NCBI GenBank assembly: GCA_030062745.1
Contig: CP099848.1
Location: 20,819,081 to 20,883,080, forward strand
Length of the DNA stretch: 64,000 nt
Direction: 5' to 3'
Origin: Capitulum mitella
Lineage: Eukaryota > Arthropoda > Thecostraca > Pollicipedomorpha > Pollicipedidae
Shown: positions 23,600 to 37,425 of the stretch, piece by piece
How positions within the stretch are numbered: position 1 is the first letter of the stretch
Layout: each line of letters opens with the position of its first letter
The notes under the pieces: model-generated
What the model saw: only the letters and a program-made list of their open reading frames with translations
Told to the model about the DNA's origin: nothing
Databases searched by the model: none
Position numbers and translations under genes: made by a program

Positions 23600-23766
23600 G
23601 GAGATCCTGGTGGTCGGGAGAGTCTAGACCCAACCCACTTTTCAGAGATTTTGACACTAGGCTTATAAGGTTGGTGAATGGAGATCATATGACTGGAGGT
23701 CCTGGGGGTTTCGAGAGTCTAGGCACAGACCCACCTTTCGAAGATTTTAGCACCAGACTTATAAAC
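23600..23766. repeat. Two-copy direct repeat, period about 95 bp
   Basis: Copies at 23600-23670 and 23695-23766 share GGAG(A/G)TCCTGG, GAGAGTCTAG, a CCCAC(C/T)TTTC block, and GATTTT-then-CTTATAA. Diverged by roughly a fifth, so old. Confidence 0.75.
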
Positions 23767-25072
23767 CTAATGCTATATCTATAATAAGTTACATCTGTGT
23801 ACCATAACGACAAAAAGACTGAAAAGAAACGATCCGAAGCCTTCGTCAGATCCCTAACAATTTTCGGAAATATCCAGATATGTGCGTAACGGTCATGAGC
23901 ACTATTAAACTTCTGCAGTGCTCAAGGGTCACATATGGGAAGTGGACGGTGGAGGGTTTGGTACCATCTATGAGGCGTATCGAAAGACGCGGGATCAGTC
24001 GCATCAGTTCTGTGAAAATGATGAAGTGTTGCAGGGAGGGAATGAGTCTTTATTTGAGAAAAACGGCGTTACGTGATATGCACTAGCACATGCTGCCGAA
24101 CCTCTTCCACAGAACACTATCGCTGCCTTTACGCATTGCGATCTTATGGACGCGATTTCTTGGCCAAATGGAACTTTCTTCGTGACAATACGATCTTTTA
24201 AAAATATCCGCTGTGTTCCATGAAGTCTTGTTTGCACACATATTACAAACATGTGGACGAGAAAAGAATATTTCGAGGGGTGGGTGAACCTACGTGAACA
24301 CTGAAGATAACACCTCTTTTGGAAGTATCTTGCCTCAACGAAAATTAGCCTTTATTCTTCAGAGGCCCTGTGTTCTAAAACTCTCGAAGCACTCAAAGAA
24401 CAACATCGAACCAAAACATCCATGCACATCAGAATATTACCGCCAGGTTCGCCGAAACAATCATTGCACATTGCACTCTGAGTAGGCGGACTGACGAGTG
24501 GACGCTGGATACATCCAGTCGTCAAACATTTAAAGCTACGAGGCTGCTCGGGCTGCTTGGTCACTGGTTCACTGGTTCACTCGGTTCGCTTGTTCAGGTC
24601 ACTCCGACTACTCAACGTCACCGGTTTTTCCCCACCGTATACCCTGGTACGGGCCACGACACGTTGTACTTCGCGTGTGGTTGCCAAGCGCCAGTTGGCC
24701 ACCGGAGCTCGTTCTTGACATGTCAACCGAGTTGCTGCCTTACATTGCAGGCTCCATCCTCCCACGACCTGCGGGGGGACCGTCAGCGACGCTCGGTGGC
24801 CACTACCTGCATCTCACGCCCGCGCGACGCTCCGACGCGTCTCCCGGCTAACCGTGAGCTGTCACGGCACTCAGGTGACCGTCAGCCAGCTCTCGCATGT
24901 CTCTCGGGTGGCGGCGAGCTGGCTCTCACACGGCGCTCACGCGACGCAGATCTCACTTCCTCGGGCACTCTGTATGGGGCCCACTCCTCTCACGCCCCTC
25001 GAGAGGTGAGGGGCGCACAGAGGGCGCACTTCGCTGTCGCCCTCTGCTGTCCTCTCCTGGTCGGTGACAACC

Positions 25073-25165
25073 TCACGACGGGGTGTTGATGTTGGCGCGC
25101 ACCTTGGCGTGCACCTTAAGGAACTCCGGCGTGACGTCCAACTTCGACGGCGGGTCTTCCACCAT
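25073..25165 (-). CDS. FAM107: FAM107 exon 4 (terminal)
   Basis: Thirty residues plus TGA: MVEDPPSKLDV, then the conserved PEFLKVHAKVR end of the family. Acceptor GCTCCCTCAG|ATG, phase 0. The leading Met is internal, not a start. Confidence 0.85.
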   Translation of the reverse strand: MVEDPPSKLDVTPEFLKVHAKVRANINTPS

Positions 25166-27224
25166 CTGAGGGAGCGTCAGAGGGCGTCTAATGGCGTGAC
25201 GAGGAGACAAAAGGTTGGAAAACAAAAAGAGCATCGACAAAAGGATCGAAGCGCCTTTGCACATAATGGTTTACCTGATGACTTTTTTCCATAGAGTTTA
25301 CATAGATGACCTTTTGGAGCGAAATGTGATTTCAGGCTTTGAACTGGGGCCTTTAGTGCATGAGGAGGGATTTTAAAGATCTTTTGATTGATAGCATTGC
25401 ATCAAATCAGGCAGGGATGACGCCAAGGCGGCATTAGTTTTGCGACATGTAGCCATACTGAGGCCCGAAACCAGTAATTTGGCGTCGGAGGTTTTCGAAA
25501 CGTGTCGTGGAAGGTCTGCCCGGTCTGACTCTGTTGGCGATGCTTTGGAGTCCAGAGCCAGATCGGTCGTGTCATTGGAGGTGTTTTCATGTGAACCATT
25601 GATGGATCCATGCGTCACAAAAGCCGTACAAAGTTCATCTGATGAAAATCAGGACGATGACGCAAAATGTGTGTGCAGAAGAAGCATAATTATTGAACAA
25701 TTAGGCTGATCAGTACATAGTTAACAATGGAAATAACATTTGGCTGATCTGGCCAAAAGCTTCGCATTTTCAGGAGTGAGTTTATTTATCTTGACCCAGC
25801 GCTGAATAAGCGTTGAGTCAGCCCCGAGACGAGAGGTGCACAAAAACATGACAAAAAGCGGCTCCGTTGTTGCCCAATGCGACAATGTCTGACCTTGGGC
25901 TCGACCCTCATGAGTCGTTCCTCCAGCGCCATCTCGAAGCTGCTCTTGTTGTTCTGCATCTTCAGCTGGCTCTCCCGCCTCTGCTGCTGCTCCCTGTGTC
26001 GCTCCATGGCCTTCTGAAGCTCGCTCTTCTGACCCAAGACGTTCTTACCGCTGAAAACGGAGGTTAGTGTTCAGTGGCAGTCGGCAGAAGACATTACAGA
26101 CGGCGGCCACTGGTCAGCAGGAATAATTTACGTTAGGAAACAGGATCAGCAGGCATTCAGTTGGACCACTGATCATTTTAGAACGTCAGCTAAAATTGTA
26201 CCACAAATCCGCCTGAAAGTACGTTATATGGTGCGGGTAAGACTCAAAGCGCATAAAACTGCGTTCAAGATATCTGGAGCGGGAGAAAACATGCCACTCG
26301 CACATGCCTTACATACATTTTTTGATTTTTACCGAAGTATTTGTATTTTCAATCAAAAGGAGTTAATGTCAGAGTCTGGACTGGTTCAAGAATCTTCTCC
26401 ACTCAAAGACGTGCGAAATACGAACGTGCAAGAATGGGTACTAAAATGTCTTGCAAACGAAGCGACAGAAGGATGACGTCCGAACAAGAAATGGCGGCAA
26501 ATAACTTCAGGGTTAATATAACAGATCATTCGGCCTCTTAAGGAAGAGAGACGTCATCGGAGCTACAAGTGGCACATGCGCTTTCTATGCATGCCCCCAC
26601 CGTCACACATTCGACAGGTTAAGGTATGAGGTATCCGTCCTTCGCCGCCTTTCGGCATTATGGATCAGTGTCATTCGAGTCTATTTTCTTACACCCCATG
26701 ACGGAGCCCTTCGGTTTCCGAGAGGAGCCCTAACCTCACGCGGAACTACTAGTACCTAAAACCGACACCAGGTGGCCGATCCAGACATTTCGTCAATATT
26801 TACCACCCGAGAGCGGGCTGCGGTTGGTGAGTTGTGCTTCCCAAGAGTCAACACGACTGTGTGTGGTCTGCAACGTGACCGTCATGGCTGCCACGGGCCC
26901 AAAGATTGCACTATGCAAGAGGAATAAGATCCGCATCTACGCCAACTGGCTCAAAACTAAAACAGAACACTACGCCATCGGATAGGAAAATGCGGCTGCT
27001 TGAAAAGCTGGGAAACAGGGGTGTCGATTTGTATTCTTCCGAGGGGATCCTGGCCCACCCAATGTTGATTTGGGTCCATCCAATGTTCGTTTGGGACCCT
27101 CCAATATTTTCTGCCAGTTTTAAAGGGAAATTGGGCAAAAATAGCGAAAGAAACTGACGCAGTAGATAAGAGATAGGCAGAAAGTAAAGAATAAGGCATA
27201 AAGCGGTGTATCTATGTATCTTTC

Positions 27225-27277
<53 letters not shown>

Positions 27278-30200
27278 CACATGGGATATACACAATTTTT
27301 ATTTGAAAAACAGTAACAAAAACTCAGTAATTTCCATTGATCAAAATAAAGTGGGCTAAATCCGTTGAGAAACCCACACTTGTGGGGAGGTTAGGCTGTC
27401 GGGCCGACGGCTCGGACCACCCAATGATTTACGGAAATTGACGGCCTGCTGGGGAAGTTTTAAATAGGCCCATGAGCCGCTGCATGGAAGAAAACGAGAA
27501 CGTTGTTTACGCTCACCATGAAAGAGTTCCTCTGCCTGCAATTCATGGATTTCTCCATGCCTGTTTGTGCAATAAATTTAGCCCGAACGTGTTAAAGTGG
27601 GTGACGTTGGAATCAAGGTCCAAGCTTAACCGAATTCGTTGCTGCACCCTGACCGTGCCACCCAGTTAATCCCATATATGGTGAAATGTTTCCCCAGGCG
27701 CCGAGTCAGATGGCGCTGGAGGATATTTATCATGCCTTGCAACTCTGTGACATGGCCGGCCCGTGACCTATTGACACTTCCGGTCCCAGGCCAAGTACAG
27801 GTGTCCATTCTTGAACTCGAACCCGTGCCTGCCATGCTCCGAACGCCACTGTCCGGTTCCTTATTCACCAGGCCACGGCTGCAGTCTATTGAAAACGGAT
27901 GCGAGCCAGCCAATGCGGGCCAATAATTGCCGTGAGACACCGAGTTTCCACTCCTTTAGTTTCCTTGCGTCTGACGACAAAAGGCTGTACGCATGCAGAC
28001 GAAGTCCCCATATCGTCGTCCGCCGACCGGCGCTCTCCCAGGCGTTCGGGGCCCATCGTGCTCACATCTTTCCAGTGCCCACAACGCCCGCAAGTGCCAA
28101 GTTCCCGCAGACTTATAGGTATCCAGTGTCCACCACGCTTACAAGTGCCCACAAGTTCACGATTATCACCGCGCTCAGTCATCTCCCAGTGTCCATCGCG
28201 TTCACAGCTTCCCAGGGTTCATACCACTTACGATCCCCAGTGCTAATCCTGCGCACAACTCCCAGCTCCCACTCTGCTCATATGCGCCCAGCGCTCACCA
28301 CGCTCACAAGCGTCTCGTGCACATCGCGCTCACAAGAGCCCGGATGTGCTCCGGTCTCTTATGACAAACAGCCGAATGACAACAACAGCAACAGCAGCGA
28401 GAGCCCGGGCCGGCCGGCTCGGGCGCGGGACTGACATTTTCTGGTTGAAGATGAGCTCGCGGTGCAGCTGCCGTCGGTCCGGGTCGGCCAGGCACGGGTT
28501 GGTCAGCTTGCGCGGCAGGATGAGGCCGTCCGGGCCGGTGGCGAGCCGGCAGTTGGCGCGCTCCAGGCGGTTCTCCTCCTCCGAGTCTGAGTAGTCCGGC
28601 TCCGGGATCGGCGCCGCCACGCCTGCCGAGAGTCCGGTCAGGTCAGGTCAGGTCAGCGGCGACGGTCCCCACTGGGGCGCGCAGCGAAACAGCAGCAACG
28701 GGAGCGCGCCGGGGGCGGGAGGGGAAAAAGAGAAACGGAGCAATAGGAACGCGGGCGAGATGGCGCAAAGGAAGTTACCAGGAGGCTGCGCATGTTCCCA
28801 TTGAGGAGGGAAACATTCGAGACAGAAGAAAGGGAATTCGGCACAGCGCAATGCTTAACTGTTGCAAATTTGCAGAAAGCACTGCCAAACGCAGGCTTTC
28901 CAGCGCGGTGCAAAGGATAGACTACCTTCTTGTTTAAAAACACGGCCTGTGGGATCGGGGTGGTAAGCTCTGCGCATTATGAATGTTGACTCAACGCATC
29001 CTGATCACATGAACTGGGCCGGAAACGTGAAAAGAGTCCATAAAGACGCGGAAAACGCGAGAGGGGTAATTACAGAAGATAAAGCAAACGGACAAAATAC
29101 TGGGTGATTAAGACGCACACGCTTCCATGCTTGTCAGATGCTTAGTTTATGATACCTGATCAGAGCCAGCTAAAAGGAAGCAACAGAACAACTCCAATGC
29201 TGGTCACTCCTGTTAGCAAGCAAGGAACTGTCCTCCCTGTCCAACCACAGTTCGGTGGTGGGTATGGTTATTTCATCTTCCCGGGTGTGCCGCTCCAAGA
29301 GATCAGGCCGCCCACGTCCCCTCTGTTCTGGGCGGGAATGCCTCTCTCCACGGAAATAGCATGACACTTTGTAATGCTTATCCAGCTCCATCCGTTGTCG
29401 GGGGAGAGGGCTTCCTTCACAGTTTCGCCTGTTCTCTAGGGCACCTCCTCTCCGGCTCCGTCTCTTCTCTGGGGTAATCCTCTCCACCTCTACCTATTCT
29501 CTGAGGGGGGGGGGGGGCCGGCCCAGCTCTACATATTCTATGGGGACTGCCTCCTCAGCTCTATCTATCCTCTGGCTTCCTTTCCAGCTCTGTCCGTTCA
29601 CTGGGGGACTTCCTGCCCACTCTTTCTATTCCTTGGGAGACTGTCTCACCGGCTCCGTCTGCTCTCTGGAGCACTGTCTCCCCACTTCTGTCCGTTCACT
29701 GGGGGATTTCCTCCCCAGCTCCGTCTGTCCTCTGGAGGACTTCCTGCCCAGCTCCGTCTGTCCTCTGAAGGACTCCCTCCCCAGCTGCGCCCATCCTCTG
29801 GAGGACTGCCTCCACAGCCCGCCAGTTCTCTGGCGGAGGGGGAGCCGGCTGCGTGGCTACACCTGCAGCGGAGGCGGCGGACCGCCACGGCACGTGGCAG
29901 CCGCTGCAACTGCTGACGTGACGAGCTGGCCGGACACGTGCCAGCGCCATCCTGCGCCGGAGACAGGAGCCGCGGTGGGCGGTCGGCTCGGGCGAGACCT
30001 CAGCCGTGCGGCGCGGCTCGGTCGCGCCAGTGAACTGACCGGGCGAAAACCCGGGACACGTGCAAAAGACGGGTACTCAAGCGAATCTTGTAAAGTTCAC
30101 ATGCTGAAATATACCTTAACCCGCTTTTTAAATTTCTCTTTACCCCCTGAAATGGCTGGAACGGTTGCTAATACAGAAAAATACACGAGGAGCATTTTCT

Positions 30201-30851
30201 CAGAAATTATTGTGGTTACCCAGCGATATTGAATGAATAATAATCCGAGAATGGAAGCAACGCCATCTCCAAGTTACCAAGACCATGCACATATAAGACG
30301 TTTAACTTAATTGTGCATGAACAATAAAATCGTATTTGTGTGCGCTGCCGTCAGCCATGTGCTTGCGCGGTACCAACAGTCACAAAGAAAACCAAATTTA
30401 TGCAAACAAGTCGCAAGTAATCGCAACCTCTATGACACATTTTGCTATGCTTCATTGTGCCGAACAAGGCTGTAAATGAAACATAACCGAGTAAGACAGC
30501 AATAAGGAAAGCATCTGCATATTTTAGTGCGGCGTTTTGTTCTTTGGTTGTCTCTGACAATGTGACACTAAACGTGGCATACTTTGACATAAAAGTACCA
30601 GCTGCTCATACAGCGTAATATGTTGCACAGCTGCAATCAGAAGGTCGCCATAATGTGTATAAAACAATATGCGAGTAGACTCATGAAGCGAGTGAAGGAA
30701 TCCAGTGTGCTACTGCGGGCCGCGGTACGGTTCAACGCCGAATTGTTTCGAGATATTGAAACTTTCAACGACATGGACAGCGACAGCCCGAACAACCGAA
30801 ACCAATCTGAGGAAATTGGCGAAAGTCGAAACAGCCATCTCGTTTAACAAA

Positions 30852-30892
<41 letters not shown>

Positions 30893-33800
30893 GTTTCTCC
30901 CGTCCTACAGTATGCTGTCTATTTTCATAACCATGCCCAAAGCCCGGAAGTTTGTAAAGACCATTTTTGACTTAATTGAGTGACACCTAATTGTCTCCTC
31001 GTGGCGATCTCTCCACCCCTCAATCGCGTCATTCATCCGACCCGTCGTCAGTAGCAGCGGTAATCAATCACACGGCCACGCCTCGGCCACAGCTCACCGG
31101 GCCCCGATGACGTCATTTGCCGCCGACCACCGCCGACCGCCGGCTAGTGAAATCTGCCCCCGAGCAGGTCCCGGTCCGCCGTCACCGTGCCTCCGACGAA
31201 AGTGAAAACAGAGCCGAGAAGGGCGAAAAACGCGCTCGCCGGCGCCGACGCGTCCAGCCGCACCCAGCTCCCGCGGGGGAGAGAGCGTCACGCACGGCCA
31301 CGTCCCTGTTCGACGGAACTGTGTGTAGATGACGCAGCGGCAGTGTGTCCTCCCGAGACGTTTGACGCGATAAGATAGCCCGAGAACAGCGGGCCGATTG
31401 TTCGCCTTCCGCTGCGGTATGGCGGTTCCGGAGCGTGTTGGCGCGGCCTCCTCCGAAACTGCGCCGGCCGGAACCCATCGAAACCGTGGCCGACAACTGA
31501 AACTTGTCACCGCCGACAGGGAACAGAAGGCTGCTCTTATTAATCGTCCACACGATTAACGGGAATGCCCGTGTGCTCCATCGCGAAACACAAATGGACT
31601 CGTACAGCAAGCAGTTCCCCTTCTCTTCGACCCCCCCCCCCCCTTCTCTTCGTCCTTGCGCCGCCCGGCCGCGCCGTGGCCGGTCACTCCGGACCAGCGC
31701 CGACAGGAAGTGACGCTGCGCTCCGTGCAGCGCCAAGGTGTCGCCCGCGGGCCTCGGGCGGGGAGGGGCCTCCTGACAGGGGCCTGGAGCGGCCTCGAGA
31801 CGCAGGGGCGCTCGACTGGGGGCCTCCGAGAGCCGGCGGCGGTGACGTGCCCGGCGCACGGAATCAGATTCTGACGATCAAGGCCTCTCAGGCCGGACGC
31901 TTTGCATCGACTCACAGGGCGCTCAGGAGACGGGATCGCAGGGGAGGCTGAACCGCGGCGGGCGTGAGGACGTTCGCATGCCGGGGAGGCTGACGACGTT
32001 CGGACGCTGAGAAACTGACGGTGCACATTCACACGAGACAACACTGCTCCCACGCTCGTGAGATGAACAAAGTACTTGAATCGATAAAGATGGAGACGCA
32101 AATCGCTTCGCCAGACGGGTGGCATCTGTTGCATTATTTGCTGTACTTGTTCGTACGGGCTCCTTCACACAGTGACTCTAAGGGCCCAGTGTAAAAATAA
32201 CCACATAAAACACATCTCTCATTATAGAACACTCCCTTCCGCCCCGATGAACATCCTCACCGTGTCCCCTCCCCGACCCCACAGTCAACAGCGCCGACCT
32301 AGGTGGGCGCTGCGAAGGCTGCCGACGCACGACACGCAGTCTGACCGCGCGGATCCGGCCACATTTCCCAAGACTCCGATGACAATTTCCATTTTTGGCG
32401 TGTCATTCCCCTAGATACCGCGTTTCGCTAGTTTCCACACACAACCATTGCAGTAATCCTGTTTCCGTCCGCACACCTATATGAGAAGCATACGAAAAAG
32501 GATAAGATCATGTTCGGTACGATCAATAAACGATACAAATGAACGGCCGAACGACGCGTAATGCAAACTGCAGACGGGGCGCATGGCGGCTGCGCCCGCG
32601 AAGCGAGGCCTCGACGAGCGAGCCAGCGCGCCAGCTCAGCCGCCAGACCCCAGCGAAGCCAGTACAAAAAGAGTTGCTTCAGATGGGATTTTATTTAACC
32701 AAAGGATATTTTGAAATTTGGATTATCTACGTCAATACATTCCACCTAGTACACTATCGTTTAGGTATTTGGTCGCAAGGGGTGTTGCGTATTTGCACAG
32801 TGTCACCAAAAACGTTAAACAACTTGGTGCGATAGGAATGTTACAGAATGCACATAAAATACGCGGTAATTTGCTACCAAATGATAACTCTGTGTTCAGG
32901 AAGGAAAGAGAAGCAAAGTTTTCACCACATCTTGCCTGAAGATAACTTTCATTGGTAAGACCGAATTAATTAAACGAATCAAGTATCCACAGCCGAGAAA
33001 TTTCCCCAGAAATATTCCCAGATCCTCAGATACGAGCCGTTTTCCATGCAAAAAGGGAAATTTTCCAAGTGCTGCCACCCTGGGCAGGACGGCTCGGAGG
33101 ACGGACGCTATCTGGTCCCGGATCGGCCGCGCCGAATGTTGTCAGCCCGCCGGCCTGTCGCGGCCAGGCGGCCAATTAGCGGGCGGCGGCTCTCCGCAGC
33201 CAGGCCTGGCTGACGGCGGGCGTCAGCGGCCGTCGCCGCCACGGCCGGCCCCATACACGCCCCCGGACCCCCGCCGGGTCTTCTCGCCCGTCAATGGAGC
33301 CGCGGCTGCCGGCTGCAGGCGACGGCGGTGGCCGTGCGACCTTGTCAGCCGCGCGTTAGGGGAGGGGGTGCTCCGGATCCTGGCCTTTCCACATGGCCAA
33401 CGTCAGCACGGTGAGCAACGTCAACGCAGGCGCCACCTCTCGGCATCAGCGGCGCCCCGCGTCAGGGCGGCCGCCTCCCAGCCGTCCCGGCGGGGCCTGG
33501 CCGCGGGTTTGGACACCCGGGCGGAGGGCAAAATGGTGGCAACCGGTCTTGAAAAGGAGACGGAGATCTGCACCGTCTGTCGGCGGTGGTCGCTGGATCC
33601 TGTTAACGGCCTGATCGCGACTGAAAAGAGCCGAGACACCGCCTCGATTGAATAAACCAACAACCATGTCGAATACCCCTCCCGCCAAGCATGCTGCTGC
33701 CCTTGGTCTGACCAATATCGGCAAATTTGCCCTTGCCTTTCTGATACAGGTCGTCTCCAGGGCGCCACGTAAGTCTTCTCTGCGCCGGATTTCGAGCCGG

Positions 33801-36800
33801 TGTCGCCGTGAAGGACAGATGGGCTATCGCGGGGCTTCTTCTCCTGGCCGCAGCCAAAGGTCGGCCGAAGCTCCCGAGACCGTCCTGCTGGCTCAGCGTT
33901 TCCGGCGGCCGCGACTCGAGCAAACATCGGACCTGGGCGCCGGCGGCGGCCGACCCAGATTCGTCGACGACTGGGCAAACCTCCCCGCCTCCGACCCAGA
34001 TCCGACCCAGACAAGGCCGCCGAATCGCCGAGTAAACGGGGGCTGAGAGCGGCCGCCTAACAGGCCGGACCGGGGAGGCATTGCAGGGCTCTGACCGGGA
34101 GCCGGCCGTTGCAGCTGCCGGCTGCCATGGCGGCAACAGAGCAGGCCCGTCTCGCTGCTCCGACCTGTCGCCGTGGCTCGCCGCCTCGGCCGGCCCGGGC
34201 GACCTTGAGCCGAACTTGAACCCCGGCCGGCCGCGTCCCCAGCCGCGCCGGCCCGGGAGGATCAATAGGCAAGGTCAGCGACACGCGCCTCCGTCGAGTG
34301 CGTGCGGCCTGCGAAACGCACGGGCCGCGACCTTGACGCGTCCGCGGCGGCCTCACCGACAGCAGGGACATCTGCCGGCCGCGCGGCGAAGCTGACGGGA
34401 AGCCGCTCGCGATGCGAGCAGGGTGGCGGGAGGCGCGACACGGAATACAAACGATAAGAATCCTCGAGCGACGAGAGGTGGAGGCGTTATCTAAAACAGG
34501 TCCTGCACTCTTTAAACAAACCAGTATCTTGCCTCAACTCTCAGTGAAGCCGTGTACAAAGACAACAAATAACGCATGATTGGGGAAGCTCTCCAGCAAA
34601 TCGCGAACACCATCCGAGAGTTGAAGCTCATCATTCCTTTGTGGGACTTACCGGCGCCCGCCGTCACAGAGTCGGATCAGCAACGTCGTTTGCCTCCTCG
34701 AGCCAGGATGGCCCGCCCAGCACCGCAGATCTGCGCCATTGCAGGCTGCTACAGGCAGGGGCGTCGATTTCTGTATATGATTGGGGGGGGGGGGGAAGCG
34801 AAGGGCCCGACAGCCTAAGCTCCCCGCAAATGTGGGTTTCTCAACGGATTTCGCTCACTTTCTTTTGAACAACGGAAATCTACAACTTTTTTGGTACTAT
34901 CTGTTAAATAAAAAATTGCATTTATATCCGTGTATATAGGTATATATATAGACAGACCATAGAAAGAGATTGGCATATCGATTCAGACTTTATTCGGCTA
35001 TCTCTTATCTGTTGCGGCTGTTTTTTCGTCATTTTTACTTACTTTCCTTTAACACTGGCAGAAAATATTGAGAGGGCCCAAACCAACATTGGAGGGGCCC
35101 AAATCAACAATGGGTGAGCCAGGGTCCTCTCAAAAGAATAGAAATCGACGCCCCTGGCTACAGGTATACCTTCTGGACGCCTCACGTTTTCTGCAGTTTT
35201 GTAGTACCAATTTGTATCGTGGCACGTTGACATATATGTTTGGCATGTTCAGAGGCTGGATTCGGGCAAAACAATACGTTGAGTACTGGGCTAGATATTT
35301 GCCGTAATCGGCAAACCAGCTGCTCGAACGCTGGCCCCTTCGTCAGAAGACGGCTTTGAGCCGCCTCAGCGGTCGATGTTTTGCCCGGGGTTGGCGATGG
35401 ATTAGCAGTCATGCTGTCTCCGAAACGGCCATGTCAGACCCTTGACGACACGTCCACCTTTGGCCAAAAAATCAGACGTTACCGGGCATTGCATGATCCA
35501 GCGTGGAGCTTAGTCCGTGCGAACGAGGATTGCTTAGCGTGGGCCCTGATGCCAAAACATCGCTGTCGGAAATAATTCGAATGGAATTTATAGGTCACAG
35601 GGACGTAGCCAAGAGATGGGGGCGTGGAGGCCATGCCCCCCCCCCCTTGAACCAAGCGGTCCTCACTAGATATATGACGATTTCGCACGAATACGGAATA
35701 GTGATCATATATACGTTGCAAAAGGAAACATTATATGTTTTCTGGTTCGTTTAATGTGAGGTAAATTACTTAAAATTACTGCTTTTTCCTATAAATTTTG
35801 TCATATCCCAGTGACATATGACAAAATTTGACATTTGGCATCCCCTGAGGAAAATCCTGGTTATGTGCCTGATAGCTCATCAAATAAAACATAACCATCC
35901 ATGATTTTTACAGCACTTGGGATCACACCCATTCTCCTGACTGAGGATAACTGCAAATTTTCACAGCCATCGAATAGTTTTTTACACATTAAAGCGTACG
36001 AAAAAAACACAAAATTTACTGGCGAGTTAAAAAAAAAAACTACTCCCTCATGTGTAAGATGAATACTGTCAAAAAAACGCTGAAATACTGAGATCGCCTT
36101 CAATCTTCCGGTGGGTGGTTTTAGGAAGTTTTCTGGTGAACACTGGCGGATCGGGGGGGGGGGGGACATTTCGGCCATGTCCCCGCAGGCGATTAGGGGG
36201 CCAAATAGGCATTCGGCCTTCCTAAAAAAAAAAATAGCTGTTACCACACAGAGTTTGAGGTCGCTGAAAACGACCATGGCAACCCGCTTTGTTTGTCTTT
36301 CAGCCGAGGATTTTTCCGTTGCTTGCGTACTGGTAGCGAGACTGAATACATGCTATAGGTGTTCGAAAACGACCAGGATAACCCAGAATTCACGGCCAGC
36401 GTCTTCCACCCCTCCTCGGTCACTGACCTACCATTCACAACAAAGTTTGGTTTGGGCTTCCAAAATGGAGCCACTGGACCCGCCAGTGCGGGTAAAGTGA
36501 TACCTTTATCTCTATAAAAGCTTCGTCTGAACATGGTCAAGTGCATTGGGAGGAGTCCATGCCTGGCCGAATTTGTTGCGTAGATGCCGATCCTACTATG
36601 TAAGTGTTGTGCGATGACCAATTTTTCCCCAGGCACCAAACCAGGTGGCGCTGGAGCACCGGCGCGGTCAAACGGGGGAGGGGGAAGGCCCCGTTAGATT
36701 CGTATTTTTTGTGAAAACAATTGCACATCGTCTTCCCAGCAGGCGGTTTTCGCGTCATTTCAATTCATACTGAGCTCCGGGACCCCGTTAAGAAAATCCT

Positions 36801-37337
36801 GGCTGCGCCTCTGCGCTGGAGGATCTTCACCGCCATGTGTCACTCCACGACACAATCGCTCCATGACCAGCTGGCCTTTTCTGCCCATGCCAGATACATG
36901 CCTCTTTTCTGGAACTTCAGGATATTTCAGGAACCATTTTTGAAACCGTCAAGCGACAAAGTCAAATAGGACCATTAAAAGGGTTTACAATCATCAACAC
37001 CTGTTCATCCAGCGGGATTTTCAAACAGACGAATCTCCCGGAACAGTCATGTAACCGGCGTCAGTGGCAGCGTGGCGACAATCAGCGTTCACCTCCAGAC
37101 ATCGGTCCCACCGACAGGCATGTCGATTTGCATTCTTTTGGGAGGGCCCTGGCCCGCCCGATGTTGATTTGGGCCCCCCAAAGTTGGCTTGCTCCCCCTA
37201 CGAAATATTTTCCGCCGGTTTCAAAGGGAAATGAGTAATAATAACAAAAAAAAACGGTCGCAATAGATAAGAGATCGGAAGAAAGTAGAAATAAAATGTA
37301 AAGCGTTGCACCTGTCTTTCTCTCTTCTGTCTCCCCC

Positions 37338-37425
<88 letters not shown>

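Larger units (their letters stand above)
20761..25072. other. Intergenic region between METTL24-like gene and FAM107
   Basis: No supported exon. Contains (GT)13 at 23171-23196, a 95-bp-period duplication at 23600-23766, TGGTTCAC iterations near 24555, and degenerate GC-rich repeats at 24780-25020. TTTATT at 24351-24356 and 24049-24054 reads AATAAA on the minus strand and may end FAM107 transcripts about 0.7-1 kb after the stop. 21940-22518 ends in CCGCCCCTG like a hAT element but its left end is not secure. Confidence 0.6.

Noticed and set aside
27811..28434. 207-codon + strand frame opposite FAM107 exon 2
   Set aside because: Composed of a SINE fragment, a degenerate repeat and the antisense of intron; the coding signal is on the other strand.
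29540..30232. 230-codon frame with an 11-residue repeat
   Set aside because: Explained by the 33-bp minisatellite staying open; no family match.
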